Source: Verrucomicrobiota bacterium JB023 (GTDB lineage: Bacteria > Verrucomicrobiota > Verrucomicrobiia > Verrucomicrobiales > Akkermansiaceae). Taken from it: a stretch of DNA of 64,000 nucleotides. Numbering within the stretch: the first letter of the stretch is position 1; every line of letters starts with the position of its first letter. The translations under genes were made by a program, and so were the position numbers. The notes beneath the pieces are model-generated. The model searched no databases and was not told the DNA's origin. It saw only the letters and a list, made by a program, of their open reading frames with translations. Where the stretch lies: NCBI GenBank assembly GCA_030673895.1, contig JAUTCR010000057.1, positions 1-64,000 on the forward strand. The letters run 5' to 3'. Of this stretch, positions 1-9,655 are shown in pieces.

Positions 1-1209
1 GCCCCCTTCCGGGTCGCCGAGGCCACTTCCACGCATTCTCGTCCGGGTGACCCGCTCGTCCAGCACTTCAAGGAGTCTCTACCAACCGCCTTCACCCTCT
101 CCCGCATTGAGGGCGCTCTCTCACCCTCCTCCGGGAGTAGCAAAGTGACCACGAACACCGTCGGGCACCCTTATCCCTTCTCGATGCCGAAGAATTTCCC
201 CTTTCCTAATCTTCCCACCGATTACCCGATGAGCGAGGAACGAGTGGAGCTGGGAAAGAAGCTCTTCTTCGACGACACCCTCTCCGTCACCAACAACGTC
301 TCCTGCTCCTTCTGCCATCTTCCGAATGAGGCTTTCTCCGATCCCGCGCTGCAGCCTTGGGGGGTGCGGCCCGAGCGCACCACCCGCCGCCACTCCATGC
401 CCTTGGTCAATCTTGCTTGGAAACGGGGCCCCTTCCGTTGGGACGGCGAAGAGCCCACCCTCCGCGGGCAAATGCTTCGCCCTATTCACGACCCCTTCGA
501 GATGGGCGAAGACTTGGACGCCCTCCCCGATAAGCTGGCGAACAAGGAGGAGTATCCAAACCTCTTCGCGGCTGCCTTTGGCGACCCCGCTATCACAAGC
601 GAACGGCTCGCTATCGCGCTGGAGCAATACATTCTCTCACTCACCTCCTTTGACTCCAAATTCGATCGCGCGGCAAAAGGGGAGGCGACCCTCACCGAGC
701 AGGAGCAGCGGGGCTTCGAGCTCTTCATGACCGAGAACGATCCACGCCTCGGCCTGACCGGAGCCGATTGCTTCCACTGTCATGCCGGTGTCTTCTTCAC
801 CAATCATCGCTTCCATAACAACGGCCTCAAGCCAAACCGCCGCAAGGACCTCGGGCTGGAGGAAACCACCGGACGGGAGACTGACAGGTACAAGTTCTCC
901 ACCCCCTCGCTCCGGAACGTCGAAATCACCGCACCCTATATGCACGACGGCCGGTTCTCCACCTTGGAGGAAGTCGTCGAGCACTACTCAACCGGCATCC
1001 ATCGCAGCCCAACGCTTGATCCCAACATCTCCAAACATCCCGGGCCCGGTCTCGAGCTCTCGACTGAGGATAAAGCCGCGTTGGTGGCCTTCATGAAAAC
1101 CCTCACTGATCCCCAGTTTCTCCCTGAGGATGGCTTGCCAAAAGAAGACGTGGACCCTTTCTCGGAAGAAACCCTTCGCAAGATCAGGGCTTATACCGAG
1201 GACTATTGA
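1..1209 (+). CDS. Di-heme cytochrome c peroxidase (CCP/MauG family), 5' end outside window
   Basis: Exported di-heme enzyme expected to reduce hydrogen peroxide or oxidise a partner substrate. Two CxxCH heme sites are visible: CSFCH, and CFHCH about 155 residues later. Family landmarks include ELGKKLFFD before the first heme, FRWDGE, and YMHDGRFSTLEEVVEHY near the C terminus. The peroxidase domain begins about 20 codons after a GTG at 145. The frame has no stop from base 1 to 145, so about 48 extra in-frame codons precede that GTG and the true start is probably left of the window; an added N-terminal domain is possible. No signal peptide can be seen for that reason. Family assignment is firm; subfamily (true peroxidase or MbnH-like) is open. 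Confidence 0.88.
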   Translation, partial: APFRVAEATSTHSRPGDPLVQHFKESLPTAFTLSRIEGALSPSSGSSKVTTNTVGHPYPFSMPKNFPFPNLPTDYPMSEERVELGKKLFFDDTLSVTNNVSCSFCHLPNEAFSDPALQPWGVRPERTTRRHSMPLVNLAWKRGPFRWDGEEPTLRGQMLRPIHDPFEMGEDLDALPDKLANKEEYPNLFAAAFGDPAITSERLAIALEQYILSLTSFDSKFDRAAKGEATLTEQEQRGFELFMTENDPRLGLTGADCFHCHAGVFFTNHRFHNNGLKPNRRKDLGLEETTGRETDRYKFSTPSLRNVEITAPYMHDGRFSTLEEVVEHYSTGIHRSPTLDPNISKHPGPGLELSTEDKAALVAFMKTLTDPQFLPEDGLPKEDVDPFSEETLRKIRAYTEDY

Positions 1210-1441
1210 CCCGTCATTCTCTCCAGACTTGTCAAGAAGGCCGACAGGGCCGGAACTCCTCCCTTTCGTCCAGCCGAGCTCGGCCTAGACCTGCCTAACC
1301 GGCTCTAACAAGAACGAGGAACGGCTCCAGTCGAGGTTGCCCACACAATTGCCACCAATCTCATTTTCCGAAAAACACCTTTCTCGAAAAAGTTGAAAAT
1401 TGATTAAAACTCTTGCGGTTAGGACTTCGCACTCTCAAACG

Positions 1442-2782
1442 ATGCGCCTGTTAGAAATGAATCCTAGTCGAACCTTACTGACCGCCCTTGCCTTTGCCAC
1501 CCAGCTCCTTCCCGGCCGTATTATTTCTCCGGATGGCTCAGCCTACACCAACGTCACCGCCAATTCCGTTCTCCGCTCCGAGTACGATGTGGAGAATCTT
1601 TTCGACCAATATCTCACCGTCAATCAGGACCCTGGCAGTGGCAATGATTCCGGCCGGGCCTGGGCGACCAACGCCAGCGTCAGCACTCCCATCGTGAGCT
1701 TCGAACTGGACGCGGTCTACGATGTCGACGCCCTCGCCTATGCCCAACGCCAATACCTCGATTACAACGAAAACGACAAGTGCACGTCGGTTAATATTTG
1801 GGTGAGCGAGACCACCCCTTTCTCGTCGGCCTCTGCCCCCGCCACCACTCCTCAGGTCAGCAACCTCTTGCTGCAGACTGACGTCACTGATCTCTTCAAG
1901 CTCTACCGCTTCCCCTCCAGTGTGCGGGGCCGCTATTTTCTTCTCGAGTTCAATCGTGGCCCTTCTGCCGGTGGCATCGGCGGCGGCACAGAGCTGCGCC
2001 TCGTCACCAGTTTGCCCGACGAGGTTTCTGGCACCCCTGAGGTCATTTCCCCCGACGGCTCCCTCTACACCAATTTGCAAGCGAACAGCTCGCTCAACGC
2101 GCAATACGGCGTGGAGAACCTCTTTGATCAAGAACTGACCGTTGGCGACGACGCGACCTCCGGCACCAGCGACTCTGGCTCCGCCTGGGCCATCGCAGAG
2201 TCGGATGGCGAGGAAGGCTGGGTCAGCTTCGAGTTAGACCGCTCCTACCAAATCACTGCCCTTCACTACGCCCAGCGCCAATTTTCTTTCTACAACTTCG
2301 ATGATAAAGCGCGCACCCTTGAAATCTGGTCCAGCTCCAATGTCCCGATTACCGAGCAACCCTCCCGTGCTGCCGACCGGACTCTCACCCTCAACGAGAA
2401 CAGTACCGATCTTTACCTCGAGTACACGCTCGATTCCCCAATCACAGGCCGTTACTTCTTCCTACGCTTCTCGACTCCCAATCCGGATGGCCATCTGGGC
2501 GGAGCCGAGCTCCGGCTTGTGGGCTACCCGGCCGCTCTCGTAGGCGCCCCTCGTATCAGTTCCGTCCATAAGGGTGATGACGCCATCGACCTCGAACTGG
2601 ATGTCCCTTACCCGGGCCTGTATCGCGTCCAATTCACCCATGATTTGTCGAGCCCATCCTGGACTGATTTGCATGACGACGACGTGGAAGCCCAGTTTCC
2701 CATCATCAACTTGCAGGATACGCTCAGCGACAACCTCAACCCCGTCGGCGGTAAGGTGTTCTACCGAATCCAGAGCCGCTAA
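1442..2782 (+). CDS. Exported protein with two discoidin (F5/8C)-like repeats
   Basis: Probable secreted or surface carbohydrate-binding protein of about 446 residues. After a hydrophobic leader (ALAFATQLL) there are two homologous repeats of about 180 residues, each starting ISPDGSxYTN and continuing VENLFDQ, then a serine-rich stretch, SFELD and YAQRQ. This pattern resembles the F5/8 type C (discoidin) fold. A third C-terminal region of about 85 residues (PGLYRVQFTHDLSSPSW) looks like the short beta domain that closes many verrucomicrobial exported proteins. The start is uncertain: ATG at 1442 or 1457, or TTG at 1400; none has a good ribosome-binding site. A strong terminator follows, so the gene is probably monocistronic. 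Specific ligand unknown. Confidence 0.75.
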   Translation: MRLLEMNPSRTLLTALAFATQLLPGRIISPDGSAYTNVTANSVLRSEYDVENLFDQYLTVNQDPGSGNDSGRAWATNASVSTPIVSFELDAVYDVDALAYAQRQYLDYNENDKCTSVNIWVSETTPFSSASAPATTPQVSNLLLQTDVTDLFKLYRFPSSVRGRYFLLEFNRGPSAGGIGGGTELRLVTSLPDEVSGTPEVISPDGSLYTNLQANSSLNAQYGVENLFDQELTVGDDATSGTSDSGSAWAIAESDGEEGWVSFELDRSYQITALHYAQRQFSFYNFDDKARTLEIWSSSNVPITEQPSRAADRTLTLNENSTDLYLEYTLDSPITGRYFFLRFSTPNPDGHLGGAELRLVGYPAALVGAPRISSVHKGDDAIDLELDVPYPGLYRVQFTHDLSSPSWTDLHDDDVEAQFPIINLQDTLSDNLNPVGGKVFYRIQSR

Positions 2783-2840
2783 GCGCGACCCACTTAACGA
2801 CCAAGCTGGCGATTAAGTTACTAACACTCTTCTAGCTTCC

Positions 2841-2867
2841 ACGGCCCGCCCTCGCGGGCCGTTTTTT
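2841..2867 (+). terminator. Rho-independent terminator after the discoidin-like gene
   Basis: Perfect 9-bp stem ACGGCCCGC / GCGGGCCGT with a 4-base loop (CCTC), followed directly by a run of T. It lies 58 bp past the stop codon and separates this gene from larB. Confidence 0.93.
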
Positions 2868-3063
2868 GTGTCCAGCCGCCCTGCCGAGACTCGGGACGGT
2901 CTTCCGAAAGCCCCTCAATCAACGCCAAGGCGGTGGTTGCCAAAAAGGAGTCGCGGTGAACGGAGTTGGGTAGGTCCCGTATCTTGGTTCAGCGAGCGCA
3001 CCCTCCTCGCGAATCAGCTAAATTCTGCGTGCCTCCCGGCATGGCCTCATTCTTAATCGAGGC

Positions 3064-3843
3064 ATGAATCGGGCCGACCTCCAAACCCTCCTCACGCAAA
3101 TTGCCAACGGCAAGCGCTCACCAGAAGACGCCCTCGAGATTCTTGCCACCCTTCCCCTGCAAGAACTCTCCCACTCCACGCTCGATCTTCACCGCGAACT
3201 CCGCACCGGTACGCCGGAAGTCATCTTCGGAGAAAACAAAACTGCCGACCAGATTGCCGACAACCTTCTCCGCCTGAACCAGGCACACGGGAAGGCACTC
3301 GCCACCCGGGTCTCCTCCCGCAAAGCACGCCACATCCTCAACCCGAAGGATGGTCCCCCAGCGCCGGACTCCGGCCTGAGCTACCATCGCAGCGCCCGCA
3401 TCCTCGCCCGGAACCTCCCCGACAAAATTGCCCCCTCCGAAGACAAGCCCTTCGTCTCCATTGTCACCGCCGGCACCTCCGACCTCACAGTCGCCGAGGA
3501 GGCCGCTCTCACCCTGCAATATCTCGAGCATCCCTTCATTCAAATCACCGATATCGGCGTCGCCGGCCTTCATCGACTCTTCCCCCATCTGGAGACCCTG
3601 CGCCGATCCACTGCCATCATTGCCGTCGCCGGAATGGAAGGAGCTCTCCCCTCCGTCTTGGCTGGGCTCGTTCCTTGCCCCCTCATTGCCGTCCCCACCT
3701 CCGTCGGCTATGGAACCGCCCGCAATGGCGAAACCACCCTCCACGCCATGCTCACCTCCTGCGCCTCCGGCCTTGCCGTCGTCAATATCGACAACGGATT
3801 CGGTGCCGCCCTCTTCGCCCACAAGCTGTTATCCCAAATTTAG
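3064..3843 (+). CDS. larB: LarB, nicotinic acid adenine dinucleotide carboxylase/hydrolase
   Basis: LarB carries out the first step of nickel-pincer nucleotide (NPN) synthesis: carboxylation of the pyridinium ring of NaAD and hydrolysis of the phosphoanhydride. The 259-residue length and the AIR-carboxylase-like C-terminal half fit the family: VTAGTSDLTVAEEA, DIGVAGLHRL, VAGMEGALPSVLAGL, VPTSVGYG and NIDNGFGA. The N-terminal part (about 1-110) is the helical LarB-specific region, ending in SYHRSARILARN. larC follows in the same direction after 183 bp with no obvious terminator between them, so co-transcription is likely. LarE and any LarA-type racemase are not in the window. Confidence 0.93.
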   Translation: MNRADLQTLLTQIANGKRSPEDALEILATLPLQELSHSTLDLHRELRTGTPEVIFGENKTADQIADNLLRLNQAHGKALATRVSSRKARHILNPKDGPPAPDSGLSYHRSARILARNLPDKIAPSEDKPFVSIVTAGTSDLTVAEEAALTLQYLEHPFIQITDIGVAGLHRLFPHLETLRRSTAIIAVAGMEGALPSVLAGLVPCPLIAVPTSVGYGTARNGETTLHAMLTSCASGLAVVNIDNGFGAALFAHKLLSQI

Positions 3844-4026
3844 TGGAAGCCTTCCGGCTTGCGAGCCGTTCCCCACGCTTACCCTCAGTCCCAGTCATCA
3901 AGCCAAGAACCAAGCCGAATACATCCGACTCAATCTGCGTATCCAAAAACTTCTCACCCTCCTCTTCCCTCAAAGCCACTCGCCAAAGCCCTGCAAACTG
4001 AACACTCCAAACTCACAAACTCTCTC

Positions 4027-5229
4027 ATGAAAACCGCCTACTTCGATCTCATCTCCGGCGCCTCCGGCGACATGCTCCTCGGCGCCCTCATTGACGCCGG
4101 GCTCCCTGCCGCCACTCTCGAGGCCGAACTCGCCAAGCTCCACCTCGACGACTTCCACCTCCACACCAAGAAAGTCCTCAAGAACTGCTTCTCCGCCACC
4201 AAGGTCGACGTCCATGTCCACGACCACACCCCCGAGCGCCACCTCGCCGACCTCCAGAAGGTCGTCAACGACTCCCATCTCTCTGCCTTCGTCAAAGAGA
4301 AGGCCAACCGCATCTTCTACCGCATCTGTGAGGCCGAGGCCGCCATCCACAATTCCGATGTCAACAAAGTCCACCTTCACGAGGTTGGCGGAGTCGATGC
4401 CATCGTCGATGTCTGTGGTGTTTTGGCTGGTCTTGAGGCCCTTGGTATCGAGCGCATCATCGTTTCCCCCTTTCCCCTTGGACGAGGCTTCGTCTTCGGT
4501 GCCCACGGGGAGATCCCCCTTCCCGCCCCCGCAGCCCTTTCCTTGCTCAAGGGCTGCCCGATTACGGGAAGTCCCGTAGAGAAGGAACTCGTTACCCCGA
4601 CAGGAGCCGCCATTCTCTCCGAAGTCGCTGACGGCTATGGCCCCATCCCACCCATGACCCTCGGCTCCATCGGTTATGGTGCCGGCACCGCCGACTTCAA
4701 GTATCCCAATGTCCTCCGCCTCATCCTCGGCGACTCCGAACAAACCGGAGGACTCATCACCGAAACCCTCGTTCAGCTCGAGACCAATATCGATGACGAG
4801 TCCCCCGAAGTCATTGGGCACGTCTCCCGTCTCCTCATGGATCAGGGAGCCCTCGACGTCTCGGTCCTCCCCGCGCAGATGAAGAAGGATCGCCCGGGCA
4901 TCCTCCTCCAAATTCTCGCCAAACCCTCCCACGCCGACACCCTCCAAAACGTCCTTCTCGCCGAGACCACCACCCTTGGCGTCCGCCGCAGCGAGGTCCG
5001 GCGGGACTCCCTGCCCCGCCGCATCGAAACCCTCGACACCCCCCACGGCCCCATTCGCATCAAAATAGCCGAACTCCCCAATCACCCCGCCAAGGTCATC
5101 CCGGAATATGAGGACTGCCGCGTGGCTGCCGAGAAATCCGGCACTCCGCTCCGCGACATCTACCATCAGGTCCAGCACGACGCGGCCCACCACTTCCACC
5201 TCCCCCATGACCATGGCCATCATCACTAG
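4027..5229 (+). CDS. larC: LarC, nickel insertase for the nickel-pincer cofactor
   Basis: LarC inserts nickel into the pincer mononucleotide in a CTP-dependent reaction, the last step before loading on a LarA-type enzyme. The 400-residue protein shows DLISGASGDMLLGAL at the N terminus, HLHEVGGVDAIVDV, GAHGEIPLPAPA, ETNIDDESPEVIGH and the C-terminal domain RPGILLQILAKP / TTTLGVRR. It is one uninterrupted frame, unlike the frameshifted LarC1/LarC2 known from Lactobacillus. The C terminus is His-rich (HHFHLPHDHGHHH), suiting nickel binding. ATG 4027 is chosen because conserved sequence begins there; the upstream in-frame codons have low-complexity composition. It follows larB. Confidence 0.93.
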   Translation: MKTAYFDLISGASGDMLLGALIDAGLPAATLEAELAKLHLDDFHLHTKKVLKNCFSATKVDVHVHDHTPERHLADLQKVVNDSHLSAFVKEKANRIFYRICEAEAAIHNSDVNKVHLHEVGGVDAIVDVCGVLAGLEALGIERIIVSPFPLGRGFVFGAHGEIPLPAPAALSLLKGCPITGSPVEKELVTPTGAAILSEVADGYGPIPPMTLGSIGYGAGTADFKYPNVLRLILGDSEQTGGLITETLVQLETNIDDESPEVIGHVSRLLMDQGALDVSVLPAQMKKDRPGILLQILAKPSHADTLQNVLLAETTTLGVRRSEVRRDSLPRRIETLDTPHGPIRIKIAELPNHPAKVIPEYEDCRVAAEKSGTPLRDIYHQVQHDAAHHFHLPHDHGHHH

Positions 5230-5360
5230 ACCGGCCTCTTAGGGAAAGAGGAGGCTCACCATCAGCGGCGGGCAGCTCTATCAAAAGGCAGGTCACCAAA
5301 GATATCATGATCAGTAAGTTCCCTGCTGACATCGAGTGGCTTTCCCCTTTTGCTGGGGTT

Positions 5361-7934
5361 ATGACAACGCACCAACGTCATCTCCTTGTTATTCTCAGTC
5401 TCCTTTTCGGTTCCCCCGTTTTCGCCGCGACGGTGGAAGTCAATACGACGGAGGACCAGTTTGATAGCCCCTCGGGACCCGTCGTCTCTCTCCGGGAAGC
5501 CATCCGGGATATCGGGAGCGGCGTCGGAACGATCTGCTTCTCTCCCAATCTCTCCGGCGCCACCCTGACGGTGGAAGGCTCCTCCCTCTTCCTCGGCAAT
5601 AGCGGAGGCAAACTGACCTTTGATGGCTCCACGACAGCGGGTCGCCCTCCCCGCATCACTGCCGGCGACGGCATTGCCTCGTCCGGCTTCATCTCCGGTA
5701 GCAACCGTGACCTTCGCTTCGTTGACATCGTGGTCGATGGTCAGAATAAGATCGACACTGGGGTTTCCCTTGTCGGAGCGGAACTCGAACTCATCCGGGT
5801 CGAGGTCCTCAATTGCGAAAACATTGGCGTCTCGGTGCGCGACGGGGAGGCTGACTTCCTGGAGTGCCACTTCCATCATAATTTCGAGGGCTTTCGCCTG
5901 ACGAGTTCCTCCGGGGAGATCGATCGCGTCCTTTGTGCCTTCCAAGCTCAGCAAGGAGCCCAGATTCTCGCCCTCACCGAGGAATTGCCCTTCCGCGTGC
6001 GCAATTGCACCTTTGCCGAGAATCAGACCTTCGGAACCAAGGGCGCACTCTCCATCACCGGGGAAGACCCCACCGCGGCTATCATCCACTGTTCCTTCGT
6101 CGACAATGCCGGCGCAGGCTACTCAGGTCCATCCGGCATCCTCTTGCAGGGCAACCTCTTCGCCAGGAATTCAAGTGAAGGAGCTTCCGGCAATCCCATC
6201 AGCATCGTGGAGTCGGCGACCCTCGGGGCCACCTCCGCGGGTTATAATCTCTTTGATGACGTTCCTGCATCCTTCGATCATGAGACAGACATTGCGGCCT
6301 CCGCTGTCAGTGTCTCCAGGCTGGGAGACTATGGCGGCGACCTGATGTGCTGCTTCCCCTATCGGAATTCCCACGCAATTGACGGTGGAATCCCCGACCG
6401 CAACCTTCCGCTGCTGCTGGATGACATTCGCGGTTTCCAACGCAAGTCAGCGGCCAACTCCAATACCCTCACGAACATCATCGATATTGGGGCCGTCGAG
6501 ACCAATCCGGATGGCACCATTGAGGTGACCAACGATTTTGCCACGGGTCCGGGCAGCTTTCGCGATGCGGTCTTGGCCGCCAGCGATGAGACCAATCACA
6601 TCGTGCTGCGCACCCCCATCACCGACCGCTTAATTGCCCCCCTCGCGACCATCGTCTTTAGCGGAGAGAGAAATTACAATATCGATGGAACAGGCGGGAA
6701 CTATCGCTTCACGATGAACGATGCTGATGAAGACCTTTTCCAAGTTGGAGATGGCTCCAGTGGGGCGACCTCCGTCTCCTTCGACAGCGTGGAATTCTCC
6801 GGATATGAGGCAGATGGAGCAGTCCCCAGCCGTGGAGTCATCTCGGTGGACGGGCTCGGGTCGCTCTCTCTTCATCGATGCGATTTCCTTGATAACACGG
6901 CCGCAGTCCACGGGGTCATCGATACCGCAGGCCGCCTCTTCCTCAACGAAACCCTGATGGAAGGATCGACGCAGGTCTCCACCGTTGGGGAGTTTGCTTT
7001 TGGCGGCGCGGCTATCCGCGCAACTGGTGGTCAGGTAACTTGCTGGAACTCTTCCTTCATCAATAACACGGCCCCCCATACGAATATGCGCGGCGGCGCG
7101 ATCCGGATGGATGGTCTCGCCCGGGGTTCCTTCCGTCGTTGCACCTTCGCCCGGAATGAAGCCCGCTTGGGGGGCTCGGCCATTTACGCATTGGACAACG
7201 TCTTTGCCACGACCGCGCTCGTTCTCGACCATTGCACCTTCGCGCAAAATGAGGGGCTGGATGGCGCAATCGCCTTTGAGAATCGAATGAAGGCCTCCGT
7301 CTCCGCTTGCCTTTTCGTTGGTAATCGCAACGGCACTGACCTTTCCCGCTTTCCCGAGCGCCGGGACTTCCATGCTTTCGAGCCCGAAAACGTCACGCTC
7401 ACCACTGGCTTCGCCAACTGGACTGATTCGCCCGCGGTCTTCCAAGACTTCGCGGGCCCGGATGAACGTGGAGTCGAGCTTCACTTAGCGCCACCTTTTC
7501 AATCCGGAGGACAGGTTCCCGTGATGCGCCTGTTGCGCAATTCCCTGCCCCATCCTTCCGCGCTTGACCGCGCGACCGCTCCCACCACCCCGCGTGATGT
7601 CCTTAATGAAAACACCTCGGAATTGCTGTTTCTTTCCGGAGTCGGCAGTCTCCGCGTGGTCGAGCCTGGAGCAGTGCAAGGACGAGTTGATTCTGCAGAA
7701 GTTTTTAAAATCCGCAGCTTGGGCAATGCCAATGGAAATCAGATCCCGGTTTCCTTCCGCGGACGCTCTGGCATCCAATGGCGGGTTCACACCTCGACCG
7801 ACCTCACCTCGGGTTTCACGCCCACCGACCTGGTCGTGACCCCGAACTCGATAATCACCCAATCCGTGCAGGTCCCCTTGCCGGAGCCGAATCCCAGCCA
7901 ATTCTTCATCCGCTTCGTCGAGGAATGGGATTGA
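5361..7934 (+). CDS. Large exported right-handed beta-helix protein
   Basis: Predicted secreted or surface protein of about 857 residues. A signal peptide (LLVILSLLFGSPVFA, cut before ATVEV) is followed by NTTEDQFDSPSGPVVSLREAI, which matches the CSLREA-type motif placed just before parallel beta-helix domains of polymorphic outer-membrane-like proteins. Two helix regions are suggested: about 40-380, and a second opening with DFATGPGSFRDAVLAA, a repeat of the same motif, at about 395-680. Repeated turns such as RCDFLDNTA, NSSFINNTAP and RCTFARNEA are typical. The last 60 residues (IQWRVHTSTDLTSGF) form a C-terminal beta domain. ATG 5361 is preferred over 5307 because the leader starts there. 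Function could be adhesion or polysaccharide processing; no catalytic residues were identified. Confidence 0.78.
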   Translation: MTTHQRHLLVILSLLFGSPVFAATVEVNTTEDQFDSPSGPVVSLREAIRDIGSGVGTICFSPNLSGATLTVEGSSLFLGNSGGKLTFDGSTTAGRPPRITAGDGIASSGFISGSNRDLRFVDIVVDGQNKIDTGVSLVGAELELIRVEVLNCENIGVSVRDGEADFLECHFHHNFEGFRLTSSSGEIDRVLCAFQAQQGAQILALTEELPFRVRNCTFAENQTFGTKGALSITGEDPTAAIIHCSFVDNAGAGYSGPSGILLQGNLFARNSSEGASGNPISIVESATLGATSAGYNLFDDVPASFDHETDIAASAVSVSRLGDYGGDLMCCFPYRNSHAIDGGIPDRNLPLLLDDIRGFQRKSAANSNTLTNIIDIGAVETNPDGTIEVTNDFATGPGSFRDAVLAASDETNHIVLRTPITDRLIAPLATIVFSGERNYNIDGTGGNYRFTMNDADEDLFQVGDGSSGATSVSFDSVEFSGYEADGAVPSRGVISVDGLGSLSLHRCDFLDNTAAVHGVIDTAGRLFLNETLMEGSTQVSTVGEFAFGGAAIRATGGQVTCWNSSFINNTAPHTNMRGGAIRMDGLARGSFRRCTFARNEARLGGSAIYALDNVFATTALVLDHCTFAQNEGLDGAIAFENRMKASVSACLFVGNRNGTDLSRFPERRDFHAFEPENVTLTTGFANWTDSPAVFQDFAGPDERGVELHLAPPFQSGGQVPVMRLLRNSLPHPSALDRATAPTTPRDVLNENTSELLFLSGVGSLRVVEPGAVQGRVDSAEVFKIRSLGNANGNQIPVSFRGRSGIQWRVHTSTDLTSGFTPTDLVVTPNSIITQSVQVPLPEPNPSQFFIRFVEEWD

Positions 7935-7971
7935 TGGCTGGGCCTCGCAGTCTCTCGGGAGACGTGAGCCA
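7935..7971. terminator. Hairpin between convergent genes
   Basis: Two nested inverted repeats: outer TGGCT/AGCCA and inner GTCTC/GAGAC with a 4-base loop, in the 41-bp gap between two genes that end toward each other. No T-run is seen, so a terminator role is only suggested by position. Confidence 0.35.
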
Positions 7972-7975
7972 GTAG

Positions 7976-9655
7976 CTAGCCTTCTCTCCCTTCTCCCGCC
8001 TCTTCCCAACGAGCCACGAGGTCGGGGCGTTGCTGCTCGAAGACATTATAGACATGGCGGGAAAAGCTCATGGCAGCCTGCGTGTATAAGTTGAAGGCGG
8101 CATCGACCCCCGTGGCCCGCAGCTCGCGGACTTCTTCCTCATATTGCGCGCTCACGACAACGACGCCTTGGAAGTCGTGCCGCTTCAAGGTTTCGACCGC
8201 GTGGACGTTGGCTTGATGGGCAGGCATCGCTAGAACGACCAGCTCCAGAGCTTCCTTCGGGCACACCCGTTCCCAAAAGTCGGAATCTGTCGCATCGGCG
8301 AGGGTCACATTCCGCTCCGCCTCCTTGTGCAGCTGGACCTTGCCGGGATCACGATCAAATCCGATCACGTGACCGGGGAAGCGGATCTCGAGCGAGTGAT
8401 AGGCAGCAGTTCCGATCCTTCCCATTCCAAAGACGGCCACCTTCTCTCCTCTCCGCATAATGGGAAGATCGTCCCGATGCCTGCCTCGACGCTGCAACTT
8501 CTTCAGAGGATCGCTGATCGGATCATACAGTTCCTCCGCCTTGCGATTCAATGGAGCAGCGAGCAAAAAGCTGAACGAGACCGCCAAGGCCAAGGCCACC
8601 AACCATTCTTCACCCAGCCACCCCTTATTGACGCCGAGGGCCATCACGATGAGGCCGAATTCGCTATAGGTTGAGAGAGAGGACGCCGCCATCCAAGAAG
8701 TCCGCGCCCGCAGCTTGAAGCGGGTGAACAAAACGAGGAAACCAAGGCTTTTGAGCGGGAGCAGCAGCGTCAGGAGCAAGGCCCAGCCCAGGCCGCCCCA
8801 CGAGAGAGGGGCTTGCAGTCCAATCTGGAGAAAAAAGCCAACCAACAAGAGATCGGTGATCCCGCCCAGAGCCTTCTTCAATTCCTTGGCCCGGGGATGG
8901 CTTCCGACGAGAACGCCAACGAAGAGAGCGCCCAGATCCGCCTTCATCCCCACCGAAGCGAAGCCCTTGGCTCCGACCACGAGAGCGAGAAAAAAACCAC
9001 ACAGCGCAACCAACTCGCCGTGGCCAGCCGCCTTCAAGAGCCACCCCAGCAAAGGCTTGGCGAGAAGAAGGGCCGGGACGAGAAGCAGGACCCAAGGCGA
9101 AGGCATTTCCCCCTTGGAAAGAGTCAGGAAGAGAACCGCCACAATATCTTGCATGACCAACACCCCGATGGCGAGGCGACCATGCAGAGACCCGAAGTCT
9201 CCATTCTCGGTCAGGGATTTGACCGCGAAGACGGTGCTCGAGAAACTCAGCGCGAAGGCAATTAGAAAGGCCGTCTGCCAATCCATTCCCATGGCTGGTG
9301 CCAGTAAGATGGCCGCTCCGTAAACAAGGGGAGCGAAAAGGAAGAGGACGAGAGTCGCGTGCGTCAACGTCCCGGCCCAAATTTCGGCACTCGCCAGATT
9401 CTTGACCCTCAGCTTGAGGCCGATGCTGAAGAGCATCAAGGTCACCCCCAAGTCGGCGATCAGGGACAAGGTTTCGCCCCCTTCTTTCCCTAACCCTTGG
9501 AGAACGAAGCCAGCGACGAGGAAGCCAACCATGGGCGGGAGCCGCACCATCTGAGCTAGCAGGCCGAAGACAAAGGCAATGGCGAGGAGAAGGGCATCCA
9601 TCCGCGGCTCTTCTAGCAAACCTCCTTGGAAGCACCAGAGCGCGTTCCCGGTCAT
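7976..9655 (-). CDS. CPA2-family cation:proton antiporter with RCK (TrkA-N) domain
   Basis: Inner-membrane monovalent cation/proton antiporter of the Kef/CPA2 type. The N-terminal ~370 residues contain about 12 hydrophobic segments with family motifs (PPMVGFLVAGFVLQ, ADLGVTLMLFSIGLKL, ALSFSSTVFAVK). A cytosolic regulatory domain follows, with the Rossmann nucleotide-binding signature FGMGRIGTAAYHSLE and an acidic residue at the end of strand two (GFDRDPGK). The first ATG (9655) overlaps the stop of the upstream methyltransferase gene as ATGA, suggesting translational coupling; ATG 9601, starting MDALLLAIAF, is an equally plausible start right at the first membrane segment. Transported ion (K+ or Na+) cannot be told. 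Confidence 0.88.
   Translation of the reverse strand: MTGNALWCFQGGLLEEPRMDALLLAIAFVFGLLAQMVRLPPMVGFLVAGFVLQGLGKEGGETLSLIADLGVTLMLFSIGLKLRVKNLASAEIWAGTLTHATLVLFLFAPLVYGAAILLAPAMGMDWQTAFLIAFALSFSSTVFAVKSLTENGDFGSLHGRLAIGVLVMQDIVAVLFLTLSKGEMPSPWVLLLVPALLLAKPLLGWLLKAAGHGELVALCGFFLALVVGAKGFASVGMKADLGALFVGVLVGSHPRAKELKKALGGITDLLLVGFFLQIGLQAPLSWGGLGWALLLTLLLPLKSLGFLVLFTRFKLRARTSWMAASSLSTYSEFGLIVMALGVNKGWLGEEWLVALALAVSFSFLLAAPLNRKAEELYDPISDPLKKLQRRGRHRDDLPIMRRGEKVAVFGMGRIGTAAYHSLEIRFPGHVIGFDRDPGKVQLHKEAERNVTLADATDSDFWERVCPKEALELVVLAMPAHQANVHAVETLKRHDFQGVVVVSAQYEEEVRELRATGVDAAFNLYTQAAMSFSRHVYNVFEQQRPDLVARWEEAGEGREG

Noticed and set aside
3548-3559. Copy of the ACCGATATCGG motif in larB
   Set aside because: It encodes Asp-Ile-Gly in a conserved part of LarB, so it is explained by coding constraint; kept only as a caution for the PEP-CTERM motif.
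3970-5226. 418-codon open frame antisense to larC
   Set aside because: Mirror of a GC-rich, strongly conserved gene; the product is Gly/Asp/Val-rich without motifs.
5234-5254. Hairpin CCTCTT/AAGAGG after larC as terminator
   Set aside because: Only 6 bp and no T-run; too weak to call.
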